Below are positions 1 through 13,974 of a stretch of 64,000 nt of DNA, one piece after another. Source of the DNA: Enoplosus armatus (lineage: Eukaryota; Chordata; Actinopteri; Centrarchiformes; Enoplosidae); contig NC_092192.1 of NCBI RefSeq assembly GCF_043641665.1, forward strand, positions 3,242,658 to 3,306,657, written 5' to 3'. The notes below the pieces were generated by a model that saw only the letters and a program-made list of their open reading frames with translations, made no database searches and was not told where the DNA came from. Both the position numbers and the translations under genes were made by a program. Position 1 is the first letter of the stretch. Each line of letters begins with the position of its first letter.

Positions 1-764
1 CAGAATGAACCTGGTCAAAGGTCGCTCCGTATCGGAGCTTTTGTTGCTTTAATCTCAGAGAAAACAAACTAAACTGAGCAATAACAAAGCAAACAGCCCA
101 CGCATCGCCTCTCTGTCTCCCTGTCTCTCTTTCACTCATCTGTATTAATCAAAATACGGTAAAAAAAAAAAAAAAAGCAAACATCTCTCACACTAACCTT
201 TTGTTATCTAGCAGAATAGCTGCATTTTTAGCATGTCGAGGGACTTCTGCAGCTGAGACCACCGCCACCTGTGAAATCAGTCAAGCTTCTGGTGCCCATG
301 CAACATCAAGTGATAAACAAATATAATTATGTGATAAGACAACAAAATAATTCATGCGTGGATCCACAGCAGTAGATGTGCATTAGATCAGGCAGGTCCA
401 GGCTTTCACAACACAAAGACAGTGGCTTCTGTTCTTGGTCTGAGGTCAAATCGTTGCCTCGGAGACGTCTTAAACACGTGGACTAAAAGACTAATGAGGA
501 ACTGGAGATGCTGCAGGATTACACCACTGGAGCAGAGACTCCTGATGAAGAGGATCCTTTCCCTGAACTTGGTCTTAACAAAGACGAGACTGGACTGACG
601 GGACTGATTACTGGTCTCTAAAACTGCGGCAGCTGCAGACCTGCGCATGATGAAAGGAAAGGCACTGTACAAAAACTGTGTTACGGCCTTGAGAAAGAGA
701 GAGCTGATGAGATTAAGATGGTCCCTATTTATTAATAAATAAGTGTTTTAAAAATCACGTAGTA

Positions 765-767
<3 letters not shown>

Positions 768-802
<35 letters not shown>
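768..802. repeat. (CT)n microsatellite
   Basis: Uninterrupted CT dinucleotide array of about 17 units, ending 25 bp before the hairpin at 827-871. Confidence 0.95.
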
Positions 803-805
<3 letters not shown>

Positions 806-826
806 CATCCTCCCTGTCATTTCCTC

Positions 827-871
827 CACATGCGTAACCAATCCACATCTTGTGGACTGGTTACGCATGTG
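827..871. repeat. Short inverted repeat (21-bp arms, 3-nt loop)
   Basis: Arms 827-847 and 851-871 are reverse complements with one mismatch, separated only by TCT. The arms begin CACATGCGTAACCA. The loop is too tight for a canonical animal pre-miRNA. A foldback relic of a small DNA transposon, or a replication-slippage palindrome, is likelier. Confidence 0.85.
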
Positions 872-1408
872 CATTGTGTGCAGGCTCGTGTGAGCACATT
901 GCTCAGCCTGAGTCAGCGCGGTTACAGAGGCCGGCACACGTCAGCAATGAAGTCGATGTAGAAAAATGTTGCCAGAGTGAGAACAAGGGTGAGTGGAAAA
1001 CTCCTCTCTGACATCCTGGTGGCACAGCAGCCGCTCTGTGGCTGAAACACAAAACCCTAACGCTCCCAATTACTGTGACAGACTGCTATTCACACCGTCT
1101 AATCTCTGAAATCTGAGAACAGTTTGAACTTTTCCAAAGTGTTCCACAAAAACCAATAGATAAATAAACAAATAAACTTTCTCATATGAGTGAAAACCTG
1201 TCATCTCTAACGCATCAACCTTTCAGAAACTGAGACAACGCTTTGGTGTTTAGTTGAAGACACTTGCAAATCTTCCAGGGTTCAAATCTAATATTCAGTA
1301 GTTGATCTAACGAGAGGGGATGCTGGATTTCTTTCTAATCCACATTATGTTTCAACAGAAGTTCATATACAAATATCTTGAAGTTATGGAGTATTGTGTA
1401 TGAAGTTA

Positions 1409-1439
1409 TAAAAATACTGTAGGAGCTACAGTATTTTTA
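1409..1439. repeat. Perfect 14-bp-stem hairpin
   Basis: Arms 1409-1422 and 1426-1439 (TAAAAATACTGTAG and its complement) are perfectly complementary around a GAG loop. There is no adjacent T-run beyond the stem itself and no gene nearby, so I treat it as a structural curiosity and not a terminator. Confidence 0.85.
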
Positions 1440-1949
1440 ACCCTCTCCATCCCTGATAAGAAGAAAATGACTAAATGATGAGATTAGATACGATTCTATA
1501 AGAGCAGATCATGTAAGAAGAGCTGATATATAAAAGTCATTTATTTTGTTAAACAGCTCCTTCTCTGCAACATACATCTCACCAATGTATTCATTTTAAG
1601 TAAAAGAGACAAACACAAAATATGGTGGTGGTGATGCAAAAGTTACCCATCCTACAGTTTTCTACTTCTACTTTTGAGGAATTCATGGACTTCGACATAA
1701 CGCCATGCAAATCCTTGTTGTCTATCTACGTACAACTTTCCATAATCTCCTGGTGTATCTGAATCAGACTGACATGTAGTTCACTAACAAAGACCGCGCC
1801 ATTAGTGAGGTATAATACAGCCTGATAGAGGTCATTTATCCAGATAGATCCTGGAAGTATAGGATGAGTGTCGAGTACGGTAGGATGATTAGGGGTCGAG
1901 GGGAGGGATGAAGGGGGGCAAGGAGAACCCGCCACCACAGAGAGGACTT

Positions 1950-2022
1950 GGGACGGTTCAACTCAGGACCCTCTTACTGTGAGGCCGCAGTGCTGACCAC
2001 TGAGCCACCGTGCTGCCCGCTG
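1950..2022. repeat. Fragment of a dispersed teleost repeat
   Basis: The segment reads like the very common fish repeat tail 'CAGGACCTTCTTGCTGTGAGGC...GCTAACCACTG..CCACCGTGC'. Here the matching core is CTTACTGTGAGGC followed by CTGACCACTGAGCCACCG. Recognition is from memory of the family. The copy is degenerate and non-coding. Confidence 0.6.
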
Positions 2023-5000
2023 AAAAGGGAGAGAAGAAGAATGGGGTTAGGGGGGGTCCTGAGAACTGAGACAAACGGGAGAGACAGGGGTTAGACATGC
2101 TTGTGTATGTTGATTGGATTAGAGAGGTACAGGGGGTTGGATTTACGCCGTACAGGTGATTGGACTGGTGAGCGTGGAAGGCGTGGTCTTGTTCCTGAAC
2201 CTTCCTGAAGTTACAATAACTTCATTAGTCGTAATCTGTCGGTGTGTTTGAAGACAAGCCATGAAACAAATGAGTGCTCTGCAGCACAAATGGACAAATC
2301 AAGATGAGGGGCGAGATGAGAAAGACCTGTTACAACCTGGATGCAAGTCAAACAGCATTTAATCTATGACGTTTAGCTGTAATCACATCCCTTTGTGAAG
2401 ACGGACTCTCTGGAATAGTTCAATCTCTCATTTCCGTTTAAAACAAATGTGATAATAGTTTAAGAGGGGTGATGCCATTCTTTTTCATCTCCATATCAGA
2501 TCACTTTGAGTGAGCAGGAACAGTCTGTCCCGTCAACAAACACGGACGGATGGTTGGTTGGTTGGTTGTTTTCTGCCAAACTGCTCGATGTTTCTTTCAT
2601 GCCTCAACTGGTCCCAAAGTATTTCCTCAGAGGAGTTCGGCAGGAAAGACAGGCAGAGCCATAAAAGGAGAGTTTGGTCAGGAGTTTAAAATGTTATCTT
2701 CAACAGCGACAGCCTCCGAAATGTCTCCCGTCCTGCGTCTATGCTGACAGTATATTATCCCCTGTTGCTCCTCAAACATGGATATATTTGTGCTTTGGCA
2801 TCTTATCTCCCGTATTTCCAACATGTGGGGATGATAATCCACGGCAACCTGCAAACCGCAATCAAGAACGTATCAACGTATTTGATGATTTGATGATAAC
2901 TCGGACACACAGCTCTGGCTGCACATATTCAAACGTTTCACCGGAAGCCACTCGCTGCCCTGCGGCTATTATACGTTGTATTTGATCATGGTCTGATTGT
3001 GGTTGTTTGATTGAGTTTAGTTTGCTTCAACCAATCAGGATTCTTCAGTGAAGCCTGGAATGTAGTGTGTGACGCAGAGGGAGGAAGCTCTGCTTGCTGC
3101 TGATGGTGCGTGTGGACACGGATCAAACAAACTCAAATTTGCTGTTTGCTTGCATTTGTTCAAACACGTACCTGCATTGTCTCAGGCTCAGTTCTTCCCT
3201 CAGGCAGCTGCTACATTTACGTGCAAATAATAATTCAATTACAGGCAATTATCAAAGTAACACACAAAACTGAGATGTTTACATGGTTTGTTTATAATAC
3301 CGTTTCCATGCTGTAAAACGGAATTAGATGAAGACGCCCTCCATTTTACTTGACGTCAGTTTCCCTCCTGTGTTCAACCCAAAACCTGATCTGGCTGTGA
3401 CTCAGCTATTGTATGGAGTAGTGATTGTCTTTGTGAAGCTGTTGCAATCGAACAGTTTTGAGTTTTCAAGGCTGCTTTCTGGAAAAGGGGCTGGATTCAT
3501 TCATTCAACACTGCCAGACTCTGGCTGGGTCTCAACTCTAAAGAGCACAGTTGTCTGTCTTTGAAGGTGGGAAGCCTGACACTGTATGTGTGAGATACTA
3601 GTAAAACTGAATATAGTGCAAAAATAATTTTGCTATGAACTATAAACTATGGTGCGAGACTGTGAGCACCTGTCAGTCTGTGTAACTTCATGTTTACTCC
3701 TCTGGGATGTTTGTAAAAAGCCAGCGCTGAAATGAACCGGACGAGAACTATAATGAGACAATCAGTATCGTTGTTTCCAAACCAATTGTACCAAACTACA
3801 GGTCTGAAAGCGCCCTAAGCGATAGTCAGAGATGAGACACCATGAGTGTTTATTCTCATCCTCCAGTCAGAAGTCCATTGAGGCCCACAATCAATGAGGT
3901 GTTCTAATCCCTAAAATGTGTCTTGGAGGAGAGAGGAGGCTTCCAGATGAGCCTGGAGGGAGGAAAAACAGGTGTATCCTATCTGAGGTTTTTACCAGAC
4001 GGCAACACCCCAACAATCATTCAGAAAAAATTAAGTAGCCTATCCAAATATTTCTCCTGTGCAACTGAGGAAGATGAAGAAAGCAAGAAGCCTCATTAGC
4101 CAAATGGAAAGAACCCCATGTGTTTCAGAGGAAGAACACCTTTGCAAGGTCTGCAGTGCTGGGAGTTTAGCATGTCCACAGATGTCCCACAGAAAGACAC
4201 TAAGAAACAGGGTTGTAACATCAAAACATCTTTGGCTTATGTCATCAGGATGTTGCTATGTGTCCAAATATACTCCTGATGTTTATGTAACAATAAGAGT
4301 ATGGTGTTTTCTTGAGCTCCACTTTACTTGCGTTACTCCCTTAATCTCCTAAAACCCAAGTTCTATCTTAATTTCTCTTTGCTATTTGGGCTTATTGGGA
4401 CCTGATAAGTATAAAAACTAAGCATCATCTGTTGACATGATGTAGTTCCACATACAGGGACAATTTTGAATTTCCATATAAGCAGAACTAAGTATTATGG
4501 TATAACCCAAAATGTGATGTCCACGCATGTGGATGCCAGGTCTTAGGAGGTTAATCTCTTTATGACTGGTACGTGAGGAACACGTACATGTACCCAAAAA
4601 GCCTTCAGTGGGACAGCACAGGTCCTCCACACCCACACAGGCGTTTTCACTAGTTCTGGCTGATTAGACCTCATCAAGTCGAGTTTCGGCAGAGATATGT
4701 TGGGCGTTTGTCGAGTTCACCAAACTCCATTTATTTATTTAAAAGAATGATAGAAGTTAGGATGGACATCTGCCTAAGTCAACGTGAATATATTGAAGAG
4801 ATTGTTTCAAAAGGTTTTCTTGTTTCTCCCGATGGAAAAGGACCAGTCTCCTCTGCACAACAGGAGTCATGGATTGTTGGCTGTTTCCCTGCCAAGCCGC
4901 TCAGCGTTGTGTAAGTCATGCCTTCACCACTTTCTAAGACTCTGTAGGTTTTCTCCTCTGTGGTTCATCTGACATGGAGGAAAGGAGTTTGTATTTCAGA

Positions 5001-5954
5001 TTTAAAAGCACATTTCCATTGTGACAAGTCCAAGTGGCAGCAAGCCAACGACAGTACTGTAAAAATTTAACAAGTTCGATACCAAGAAGTCCTCTAAGGT
5101 GATGTCAGTAAACTGCATGTAACAATCAAATTTAACAGCTTCTTTCACCTGCTGAAGACCAGACTGAAAAACAGATCCTGAATCAATCAAGAGGTGAAGA
5201 TTGTCAGAGCATCAGTAGAAGATTGAAAGAGATTTTTTTTACCTTTAGAGAATCCTGCAATCTAATAAGTTAAAGTAAAAATATCCTCCTGTTTATTTTA
5301 TGCGTCTCTGTTCATTGGTCTGACCTACACGTGTCTGTCAGTGGGTTCAGGGAGTCTGGTGTCCGTTCCACAGTCAACCAGGCACAACGCATTTTTTATT
5401 TATTAATGGCTGTCAATTTATCACATAACCAAACTGCTGCAGCTAATCGGCTTGCAGACATGTGATGTGTCACCTGCTCCTGTCTTAAAGGCAATCAACA
5501 CCACCAGCTTTTTTTTAAAGCGTTTTTGGAGCCTTTTAGACGTCTCACTGAACAGATATGACTCTAATTCTACAAACGTATGATGTGGCCTAAATTTAGC
5601 TTTTTAGACATCTCTTCATCAGGTTCATGATGCAGTCCAAAACTCTAAATCTCTTTGCATAGTTCTGTGAGCTCTGCAAAATATCATGGCAACAAACTCT
5701 TGTCCTCTTGGATTCTTAATGTTGAGCACACAGTTGACAATCAGAGACACGGCCGTCTTTGCAGCCTCCTACCGTCTTGACTTAGCTAAATACTTAATAG
5801 TTACCTTTGTAATGTTGTTAGCTCCAAAGAGACTAGCTATGTAAAGCAGGTGAAGCTATTTTTTGTTAGACTTTTGTAACGTTAACAATACAATGAATTA
5901 GCAATAAGTGCTGATTACGACCAAAAGGAGAGCACACATAACGCCTGTTGTAGA

Positions 5955-6520
5955 CAAGATCAATGGTTGCCAGTATGGATTTTATTAGTCTATAAGGCAC
6001 TACATGCCCTGCACTGGACTTCCTCTCAGAAGTGCTTTTGGTTTATGAACCAGGACGGCCCCTCAGATCCACCAGATAAACTCTATTAGCAGAACAGCAA
6101 CATCTGGTGATCCAAGCCGCTGGAACATCCTTCCAGAGGATCTGAAAATATTGATATTTTTAAACGTAAACTAAAAACCCATCTGTTTAGTTATGCTTTG
6201 ATGTAATGTTTTATAATTGTATGGTTTTATTATTTAGATTTATTGTTTTTACTATCGTCATTATTATTTATTTGATTCTGTTTTCATTTCATCAACATTT
6301 TACTGCTGATTATTATTATTAATTTTATTCTATTTTATTTTAACATTTTACTATAATCTATTCATTTTGCTTGTATTGGCTTTTATTGTGCTTTTTTTGG
6401 TTGTTTTGCTGTGCATCAGTCTCTAAATCCATTTTTAACATCCTACATTTTGTCGCTTGTAAAGCACTTTAAATTGCATTTGTCTGAAAGATGCCATATA
6501 AATGCTTTTGATTGATCAAT
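5955..6520 (+). mobile_element. 3' end of an L2/Maui-type non-LTR retrotransposon (LINE), decayed
   Basis: Conceptual translation on the plus strand gives WLPV, then VYKALHALH, then (after stops and frame changes) FKRKLKTHLF. These are landmarks of the reverse-transcriptase C-terminal region of L2-type LINEs. It is followed by an AT-rich 3' tail with GTAAAGCACTTTAAATTGC and GATGCCATATAAATGC, ending in an ATTGATTGATC short repeat, all typical of these elements in fish. Multiple stops show that it is dead and 5'-truncated. Confidence 0.75.
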
Positions 6521-6804
6521 TAAAATACACTGAGTCTGGTTCTTTTGCTTTCTTAGTTTCTTTACCAACATAAACCTCAAACATAAACACACACACACTG
6601 ATCGTCTCAGGTCTCCAGCGGTTTGCCTGCCAGTAAATGAAGCGCCGCTTGGCTGTCACACATTCAATGGCGCATCGTTTTACTGTTTCTTTGTGGCCCG
6701 CGGTGCTCCTGTTGACACGCTGAGAGTGTCGTGACAGGGTGAAGTTACGATGGCGTGACACCTGCTTGGAGAGCCAGAGAACCTGATCATGAGCACTGTA
6801 CCGA

Positions 6805-6811
6805 GTGTGTG

Positions 6812-6867
<56 letters not shown>
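6805..6867. repeat. (GT)n microsatellite
   Basis: About 31 GT units with a single GC interruption near the left end. It generates the poly-Cys-Val and poly-His-Thr pseudo-reading frames around it. Confidence 0.95.
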
Positions 6868-6869
<2 letters not shown>

Positions 6870-9800
6870 CAAGCACTGCAGTGGAATAATATGAGCTGTT
6901 TGTGTAGATGTCCAGTTGTCTCTGACATTTCATCAATGAATGTGCATGTGGCACCAGAGGTTTTATGGTGGTTGGTTCAAAGTGAATCATTCACCTCAGT
7001 TACATTTACATTGTGTACTACGGGGAGACCTTCGAGACAAAAGAAACTTTGTTTTATGTCTTTTGTGCTGTTGTTATCAAATGTTTGTCAGTGCAGTAAC
7101 ACACACACACAAACACACGTGCGTGTCGTATATCAATATAACACATTTGGCATTGTATTCTATAACAGGAATAATTGGTTATGAAAAATTAGAAATTTCC
7201 AGTATCTCCAACTCCCTCCCTCATTGTTTGAATGCGTGGGAGGAGTCTTCCTGCCTGTGAATTGAGGTATTATAATGTCGGTGATACCAATTTCCACAGA
7301 ACTGTGAGGCGAGGAGTTTACTTGTTAACATTACAGCATTGGCACCAGCAGGATCGTTTAGCATCTTTTCAGGTCATCTGAGATGATTCTCAAGATACAT
7401 TACATTAACCACATTACAAAATCATTACAAGGATAACACATGTTATCAGACCCGAACGGCAAACTTTGAATATTGAGCCAAATGAATTTTGGGAATCTCT
7501 ACTCGTAAGTGGAAGTTGATTTCAAAAGTAACTTCTGGCTCCCAGTGGCCAAAGGTTCCTCTGAGCTGAGGTGGGACCACAGTATGCCTCTGGATAAAGA
7601 GAAGGAGTGATTCCAAGCTGATGGAAAAAGATTTTGCGGATTAATAGTATAGTAATATAGTATAATAGTTAATAGTATAACATAATGGCGTGTTTCATTT
7701 CTTTTCCAGACAATATCTGCTCTTGACATACAATATGTGATTGTTACAACCATGATTACTGGAAATATTGTGAAACTGTGTCTCTGGTTGGGTCTCTGGT
7801 TTTTGCTCGCTCTCTGTCCACCCAGACCACCTCGATACAAAAGTGTAACGCTTCCTTCGATGGAAAAAAACTGAACATAATCCAGGTAGTTAATTAATTT
7901 CTTTTCAAAACATAGTTGACAAACCAAACTAGTGGTATATAAGCGTAATTTCTTGTAGACAAGGTTGGTATAGTCAGCTGGACTGGGCCAACCAAACCAA
8001 GGTCCAGAACCTGCAGATTATAATGTGATCTGTACCCTTAGTGCAAAGTGTCTATGTTCACACTGAAAAAATGCAAATAATAATAATACATGAATCCTAA
8101 AATCATTTGAAGGTGTTTGAAATTGATAATGTTTTGAAGTTGCAGGTCAGCCTGTTTCCTGTTTGTACAAAATGGTACCATAATACTAACAGTACCTCCA
8201 TAGTTAAGTATAATCTGTACATAATATGGAATTGGGGCACACAGCAGGCCTTTACCCAACCTGTTGCACAGTTGTCTCAGAGGGAGAGCCAGGTGGCTGA
8301 TGGGGAGACACGGCTCAGCAGGAAAAAGCAGGAGACAAAAGCAGCAGTGGGTTGGAATTCTTATGACCCTGCGTGGAGGTTTTTCCACTTTACACACCAA
8401 CAATGAAGAGTTAATAATAGCTCAGCCCACCTCTCTTTGCCCCTGCAGTCGTCTCTCTCTCACTTTTCCCTCTTGGTTTCACCCTCTCAGACAGGTGGAG
8501 GGGTAACTTGATATGGTGGGAGCTTTCTGTCTTCAGGGGTTAAAATAACAATCAACAATCTGCTGTTTACTGGGCAAACTGGAGCAAAAAAGCTGTCGCT
8601 GAGACCAGAGGAGAATAGGATTATTAGAAGAGTTAGCATTGTACAACTTTTTGTTGCGAGAAGTATTTATTTCAGTTTCAGTTTGAGGTTACGGGATGGC
8701 ACTGATTTGCTGCGTTCAGGATCACACTGTGTGGTGGAATGGTGTGGGTTGCCTCAGCCAAATTATCACCTACAGGAAACGAATAAGAACAGCATTCAGT
8801 GTTTACTCTACCCCCTCCTTCCCTCTTTACGATGAAGTCACCAACTCACTCATATCTCATCTGAAGGAATTCCAGGACTTCCTGAAACCCAAATATGGTC
8901 ACACATCCTGCAGGATTATCAGCAACTTGGGGGTTGTGAAACACATTTCTTGTTTTCTCTCTTCCTGCTTGAAGCGTTTGGCAAGAAGGATACGATGTTA
9001 TATTTTACTAAGTCTGATATGTGGCGTGCTCAACGGCTTCTATAACGTAAACCAATCTCTTCACTTCTTTAAAAAAGAAAAAGACAGACTGGCTGTTTGT
9101 GTATGTTTTACCATTTAAAAAGAAGCGCATTTTCTTGATACATACTTAGTCCTGCTATACTGCAGTGCCAGCAATGTTCCCCCCCAGCCTCCCCATATTT
9201 TGCAATGTATTGCTGACGTATGAGTCTGTAATATATGGCCATAAACTGCTTTAGTTCCCTTGCTGATAAGACATTATGTGTCAGTAAAACATCTCTGTGC
9301 TGTTAATGTTAATGGTTTAACATGTTTCTCAAGTTTTCAGGCTTACCGTCTCTCTTTAAAAAGCACAACACTTTTACAGTTAAGGGGCTAGAGACACCCT
9401 TCGGCCCCAGGCTACAAACTTCTTGTCAAGAAGCAGTTAGTAGTAGTCATTTATTTTGGTCCCTCCATAATGAGTACACATACAAGTAACTAAACAACAA
9501 TAAGACATTAAATTATGAGGGAATTAAAAGGAAAGGAAACAAAAAATGGAATAAATCAATAATTATACAATTTAAGTTAAGTTAATTAAAGAAATGGAGA
9601 GTAATCTCCAAACAATGCTAATTAATCCATTTTACAGTTTGGCAGCCTGTATGTTGTGTTGTCAAGCCATAAACTGTGTGTAGCCATATATTTAATGACA
9701 TTTTGCCTCAGAAATCACTGATTGCTTATTGTAATTTCCTGGTTTCTCAATGCTGAGTGTTGTACAGTTTTGACTGTAGACTACAGACGACAGGCTATAA

Positions 9801-10499
9801 ACTGTCTGACTCTTTCCTGTGAACACAATCAATAAAATGATTGCAGCAGTGATCCGTGAAATGCCGTGTCTGGACAGATAAGAGCTCTAAAATGACGATT
9901 CATACTTTGCCGTCATAGTAAGTGAGGTGTCATCAGCATATATAATAACCTGGCAGTGATCCATGTGATACTCATATAATACTGTGATTTGCGATAATAT
10001 GTTTTATGAAATCATTATTATTACTTTGTTTATTAGGTAGGATATAGGACAGTTAGCGTTCCCATAATAAAACAATATACATTTAGCAATACAGACCACC
10101 AGGAAATGCAATTTACATTCACTGGAAATCTCCCAACTCCCACACAACGGTGGATTGAGCTCTCAAACTGATTGCTGCTTCACTTATTATATCAAGAAGA
10201 AACTTCAACAGTTCAACAAAATTTGGAATTTCCATTTGTATCTTTGATTTTGGAAAACCTTTATAAACTATTTCTATTTTAAATTATTTTGATATAACTA
10301 CAATAAGCCAACTACATTTATTTCTTTTTTTTGGCCACCATTGGGCAATAGAACAAGCTCTAACACAACATATTATCACCTAAAGTTGTTGTGGTGAAAA
10401 TGTTAGCAAATAGTTGCCTAGTTACACATTCAGCAACCATTAGCATTGATTCAGACTCATGTTTTGAGAAACCTTACAAATTTAAGTCCAATATTCATT

Positions 10500-10700
10500 C
10501 TCATTTTAGCTCTGTTTTGGTCTCCACCAACTCCTGAGGGAAATTTCTGCCACTATGCTCATCAGCCACTCAGTTAGCTCAAAGATGCTAAAACACTCTG
10601 TAGAGTTGAGGGCAACTGCAGAGTTGGTGATAATTCTCTGTGGGTTCATCACTTCAAGCGGCACCTTTAACATTACACTTTACCATTTGATCCATTGTTA
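10500..10700. repeat. Dispersed fish repeat, copy A
   Basis: The core shares TTAGCTCTG, GGTCTCCACC, AAGATGCTAAAACA and GGCAACTGCAGAGT with a second copy at 22670-22810 in this window. The internal duplication is visible directly and shows a dispersed, probably non-autonomous element. Confidence 0.65.
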
Positions 10701-11539
10701 ATATAAAAATGTTGGTTGGTGCAGCTTTAACATTTGTTCTTCTGTTATTTTTCCTTTTAAAAGACGATGATCATGCTACTGAGCGTGTGTTTCACATCTT
10801 TGACAGCCTCTTTTCTTTTACTTGTGAAAGATCCATCAGAAAAATTGCCTCCTTTTGTCTCGTCTCCCTCCTCCCACCACCTTGACCTTGACAAGGTCTC
10901 ACCTCTGTACATACTGCTGATAACTGACGTAATGAAGTATTCCAGTTCTGAGATTACTTGGATCAATGCTTAAGCTCTTACCTCAAAGAAAGGTTAACAG
11001 GCCTGTATTGGAGGCGTCATTCCTGAGAACAATCGGAGGCTGTTCACGGGTTCCTCCCTCAGTCAATAAGAGGCCTTCAAGTCCAAAGTCATTGCATCAC
11101 ACCCACAATTCACTGGTAGACCCACACAACTGCAATAGAAAGAACAATTCACCCCATTACTATCATCATCATCATCATCACAATCATCTTTACTGTCCAT
11201 TAATTACCATCAAGATTAATTTCCTTACCCTTGCCTAATCTTTTGAAATCCATTAAAAATCTTTTCTCCCATGACGGATTAAAAGAACAAACAAATGAAA
11301 ACTAACAAGACAAACATTACTCAACACAAATACACTTAATCGGATGGTGGGAGGTTAACAACTTAATTTCATAACAGGTCAGTCTGGTGTGCCTGGATGT
11401 ATTGGATGACTCTGCAGGTCAGGTAAAATCAAGGCAAGATTGTTTGACTTGATTTACGTCCAGTGCAAATGCAGGAAGTAGGGTGCCCTTTATGTAGCAA
11501 GGCAGGAAAAAAGGGATGGATGTTGAGGCAGTGGATGGG

Positions 11540-11700
11540 CGTGTAGCAATGGAGTTTGCGTCCCGACAGTCCAACACTTTACGTTCACTTTAACCGCAAC
11601 CTTGTTTTAGTTGCCTAACCCTAACCGAACCCATAGTGTGTTTGCCATAACCATCTTTTCCTAACCTTGACTGGCATTGGATATTAAAAAACGCCATTGA
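11540..11700. repeat. Possible fragment of an AACCCTAACC-containing dispersed repeat
   Basis: CGCAACCTTGTTTTAGTTGC followed by CTAACCCTAACC resembles a dispersed repeat common in percomorph fish genomes. It is not a telomere array, because only two CCTAA-like units occur. Identification is from memory. Confidence 0.4.
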
Positions 11701-13314
11701 ATGTAATCCAGGCATTTTGTATGAGTCATCCAATATCAACGTTATGTCTGGTGATTGAGGTGAATATGTACGTGAATATGCAGCTTTTTTTTTACTAAAT
11801 TCTACAAATTCAAGGACATTTTAGGGGAAACAAAATCTTAACGCTATAGTCTTGAGTAACCACCCTGTCTCCTAGAAATTGAATTTATGTACTTCTAACT
11901 ACATTTGCCAGTGCTAGCGAGTTGGTGGGGGCGGACGGAGGACTTGTATCCACATCCTATACGTGGTTAGGTTAACGTAAGTTAACTGTTAATAACTACA
12001 TCTGATTACTTTTGTCAGTCCCAACAAAGAAAAAATCATTGAAAAGATAAAGTGACAGACCAATATATAATATTGCCTTCTGTCACGATGACAATCTTTC
12101 TTTAATCTGTCAGATTAGGTACTTGTTGTGGAAAAGGCCTAAAAGTATTTTAGTTACTTAACTAACTGATCATACAGCTGCCATTCAGGGATACTTTAGG
12201 AATGATAAATTAAAACAAAATCAATTGGCTTGGTTTTATTCTGTCAAACATTAGATACAAAACATACTTGCAAAACATAATACACACACAAAACTATACA
12301 AAACAAAGAGGCTTGTGCAATGCTAGGCATAGTGCAAAATCCAGAATCCAAAGATTCCCACTGTCAGACAAAGAGATCTGCAGTGTAATCATTTCTGAGG
12401 CATTTGTTTTAATTTTCCTCACCAGACTGGGTGAATATTTTTTGTGGAATGCGTTTTGTCTGCACACTAAATGGCTTGTTAACATTTTTGGCATTTCACT
12501 GTGAAAGTTGAATTGTCTTCAATAGCCAGAAGTCACGATCTGTGGTCGGCTCTGAAGAGGACTCCACCGCCACCAACACCCCCCACAGCAGGGGTTTATA
12601 CTGCAGGCTGTCTGATGTCTAGACGGAGCAGATAGCATCAGTCAGTGGTTCCTCTGCAGCAAACAGGAGCCAAAATAAGACTGACCATTGTCTGAAACTA
12701 ACTGTCCACTCAACCCCAATAAGCGTGAGGGATTCGGTTCTAAAATGCTAAAGTATAAATCCAGTGCAGGTGGTCTCTGAAAGGCCACAGACATTTTACA
12801 TAGTTATATTCATAACCTTTTTACAGACATGCTTTCCTAATCTGATGTTTAATTTATTACCACTGCTTTAGTCATACCACAGCAGTTTGAAGAAACAGAT
12901 CTCACCACCTTTTCGCCCTGAAACTTGTCAAAATGTGTAAAAATGCCAATTTGACCATTTTAAAGCAAATCCAGCATCTTTCAGTATCAGCTTCAGATCG
13001 TATCGATCCATACGTGAGAGCTGCTCTGTTTAATTGCTGTTGGCGATGAAACACATCCTCCGGAAGACAATATCCCTTCAGGAGAATATTTTTTCATCTC
13101 TGGATCTAACAGCCTCACCTCTCATAGCTTCAAGGCAGCAGCACCCACTGCTGACCTCTGCGGGCCCTCTGGGTGCTCGGGGATCAGCCAGTGCAGCTGC
13201 AGATCGTCTATGTCTGAAAAGCAGAGTTACGGGTTTCTGGCACAACTTCACCTACTTCCAAGGTGCATGGAGAAAGGAAAAACTTCAGCGACACTTTTAT
13301 ATATAGAACAACTG

Positions 13315-13360
13315 TATTGTTTCGCCGTTTCGGCTTAGGGCCTTCAGACAGGTGATTATC
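13315..13360. repeat. Short fragment of a GTTTCGGC...GGCCTTC repeat
   Basis: CGTTTCGGCTTAGGGCCTTC matches a motif seen at the edge of a widespread fish repeat. Too short to classify. Confidence 0.35.
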
Positions 13361-13974
13361 ACTATCATTGTTTTAGAGTTAATTGGTCATAAAGCTAAGA
13401 AATAAACAGGGTTGAAAGGTGGGTAGGTAAAAATTAAAGTGTTTAAAAGTTGAAGGAGACCTCTCCAGTGAAACAAATGCAGTCCCACTCACCTGTTCTG
13501 TCATCTACTCACAAGTGTGGTGACGAAGTATTGCACTGCACACAAGACATTCACAACAGAGGGCTTTCTTTAAGAAATTTCACATCAGCACTTCATACTT
13601 TGTACTGGACATGTCACGGTGTACTCCAATACAGAAGACACATTACATAAGAGGTTTCGAGGTGTGTGTCTTGTATTAGAGTAAAGCACATTATAGTGAT
13701 CATTCACCTGAAGGTCAGTGTTTACGCCGTGGTTGTGCTGTTGAGGTGCTGACTGGTGTCCAAGAGCACCACACCTCAGGATTTTCCTTTTCTAACAGCT
13801 CTGACACATCAAACAACTTCAAAGAATTCATGCCCACAAAACTGAATTACACCCTCACGCTGTGTTGTGTTAAACATTTAAACAAACTGCAAAGACTAAA
13901 GACTACAACCGGCAACCGCTTGTCCACAGACATGCGCACAAGTCAGCAGCAGTGCAATCCAACTCGAACTCATT

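Larger units (their letters stand above)
1..5950. other. Gene-free upstream DNA, left part
   Basis: I see no coding exon here. Open frames are all under about 105 codons, overlap each other in several frames and carry no recognisable domain. The stretch holds an A-tract near 162-176, a CT microsatellite, two short hairpins and a fragment of a common fish repeat, each listed separately. The remainder is AT-rich single-copy-looking sequence. Confidence 0.7.

Noticed and set aside
827..871. Pre-miRNA
   Set aside because: The 3-nt loop and 21-bp arms leave no room for a normal Drosha/Dicer substrate.
8696..9118. 140-codon plus-strand open frame upstream of klf5
   Set aside because: No recognisable family, no splice signals that extend it, and composition like the surrounding non-coding DNA.
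11600..11640. Interstitial telomere repeat
   Set aside because: Only two CCTAA-like units, within a degenerate dispersed repeat.
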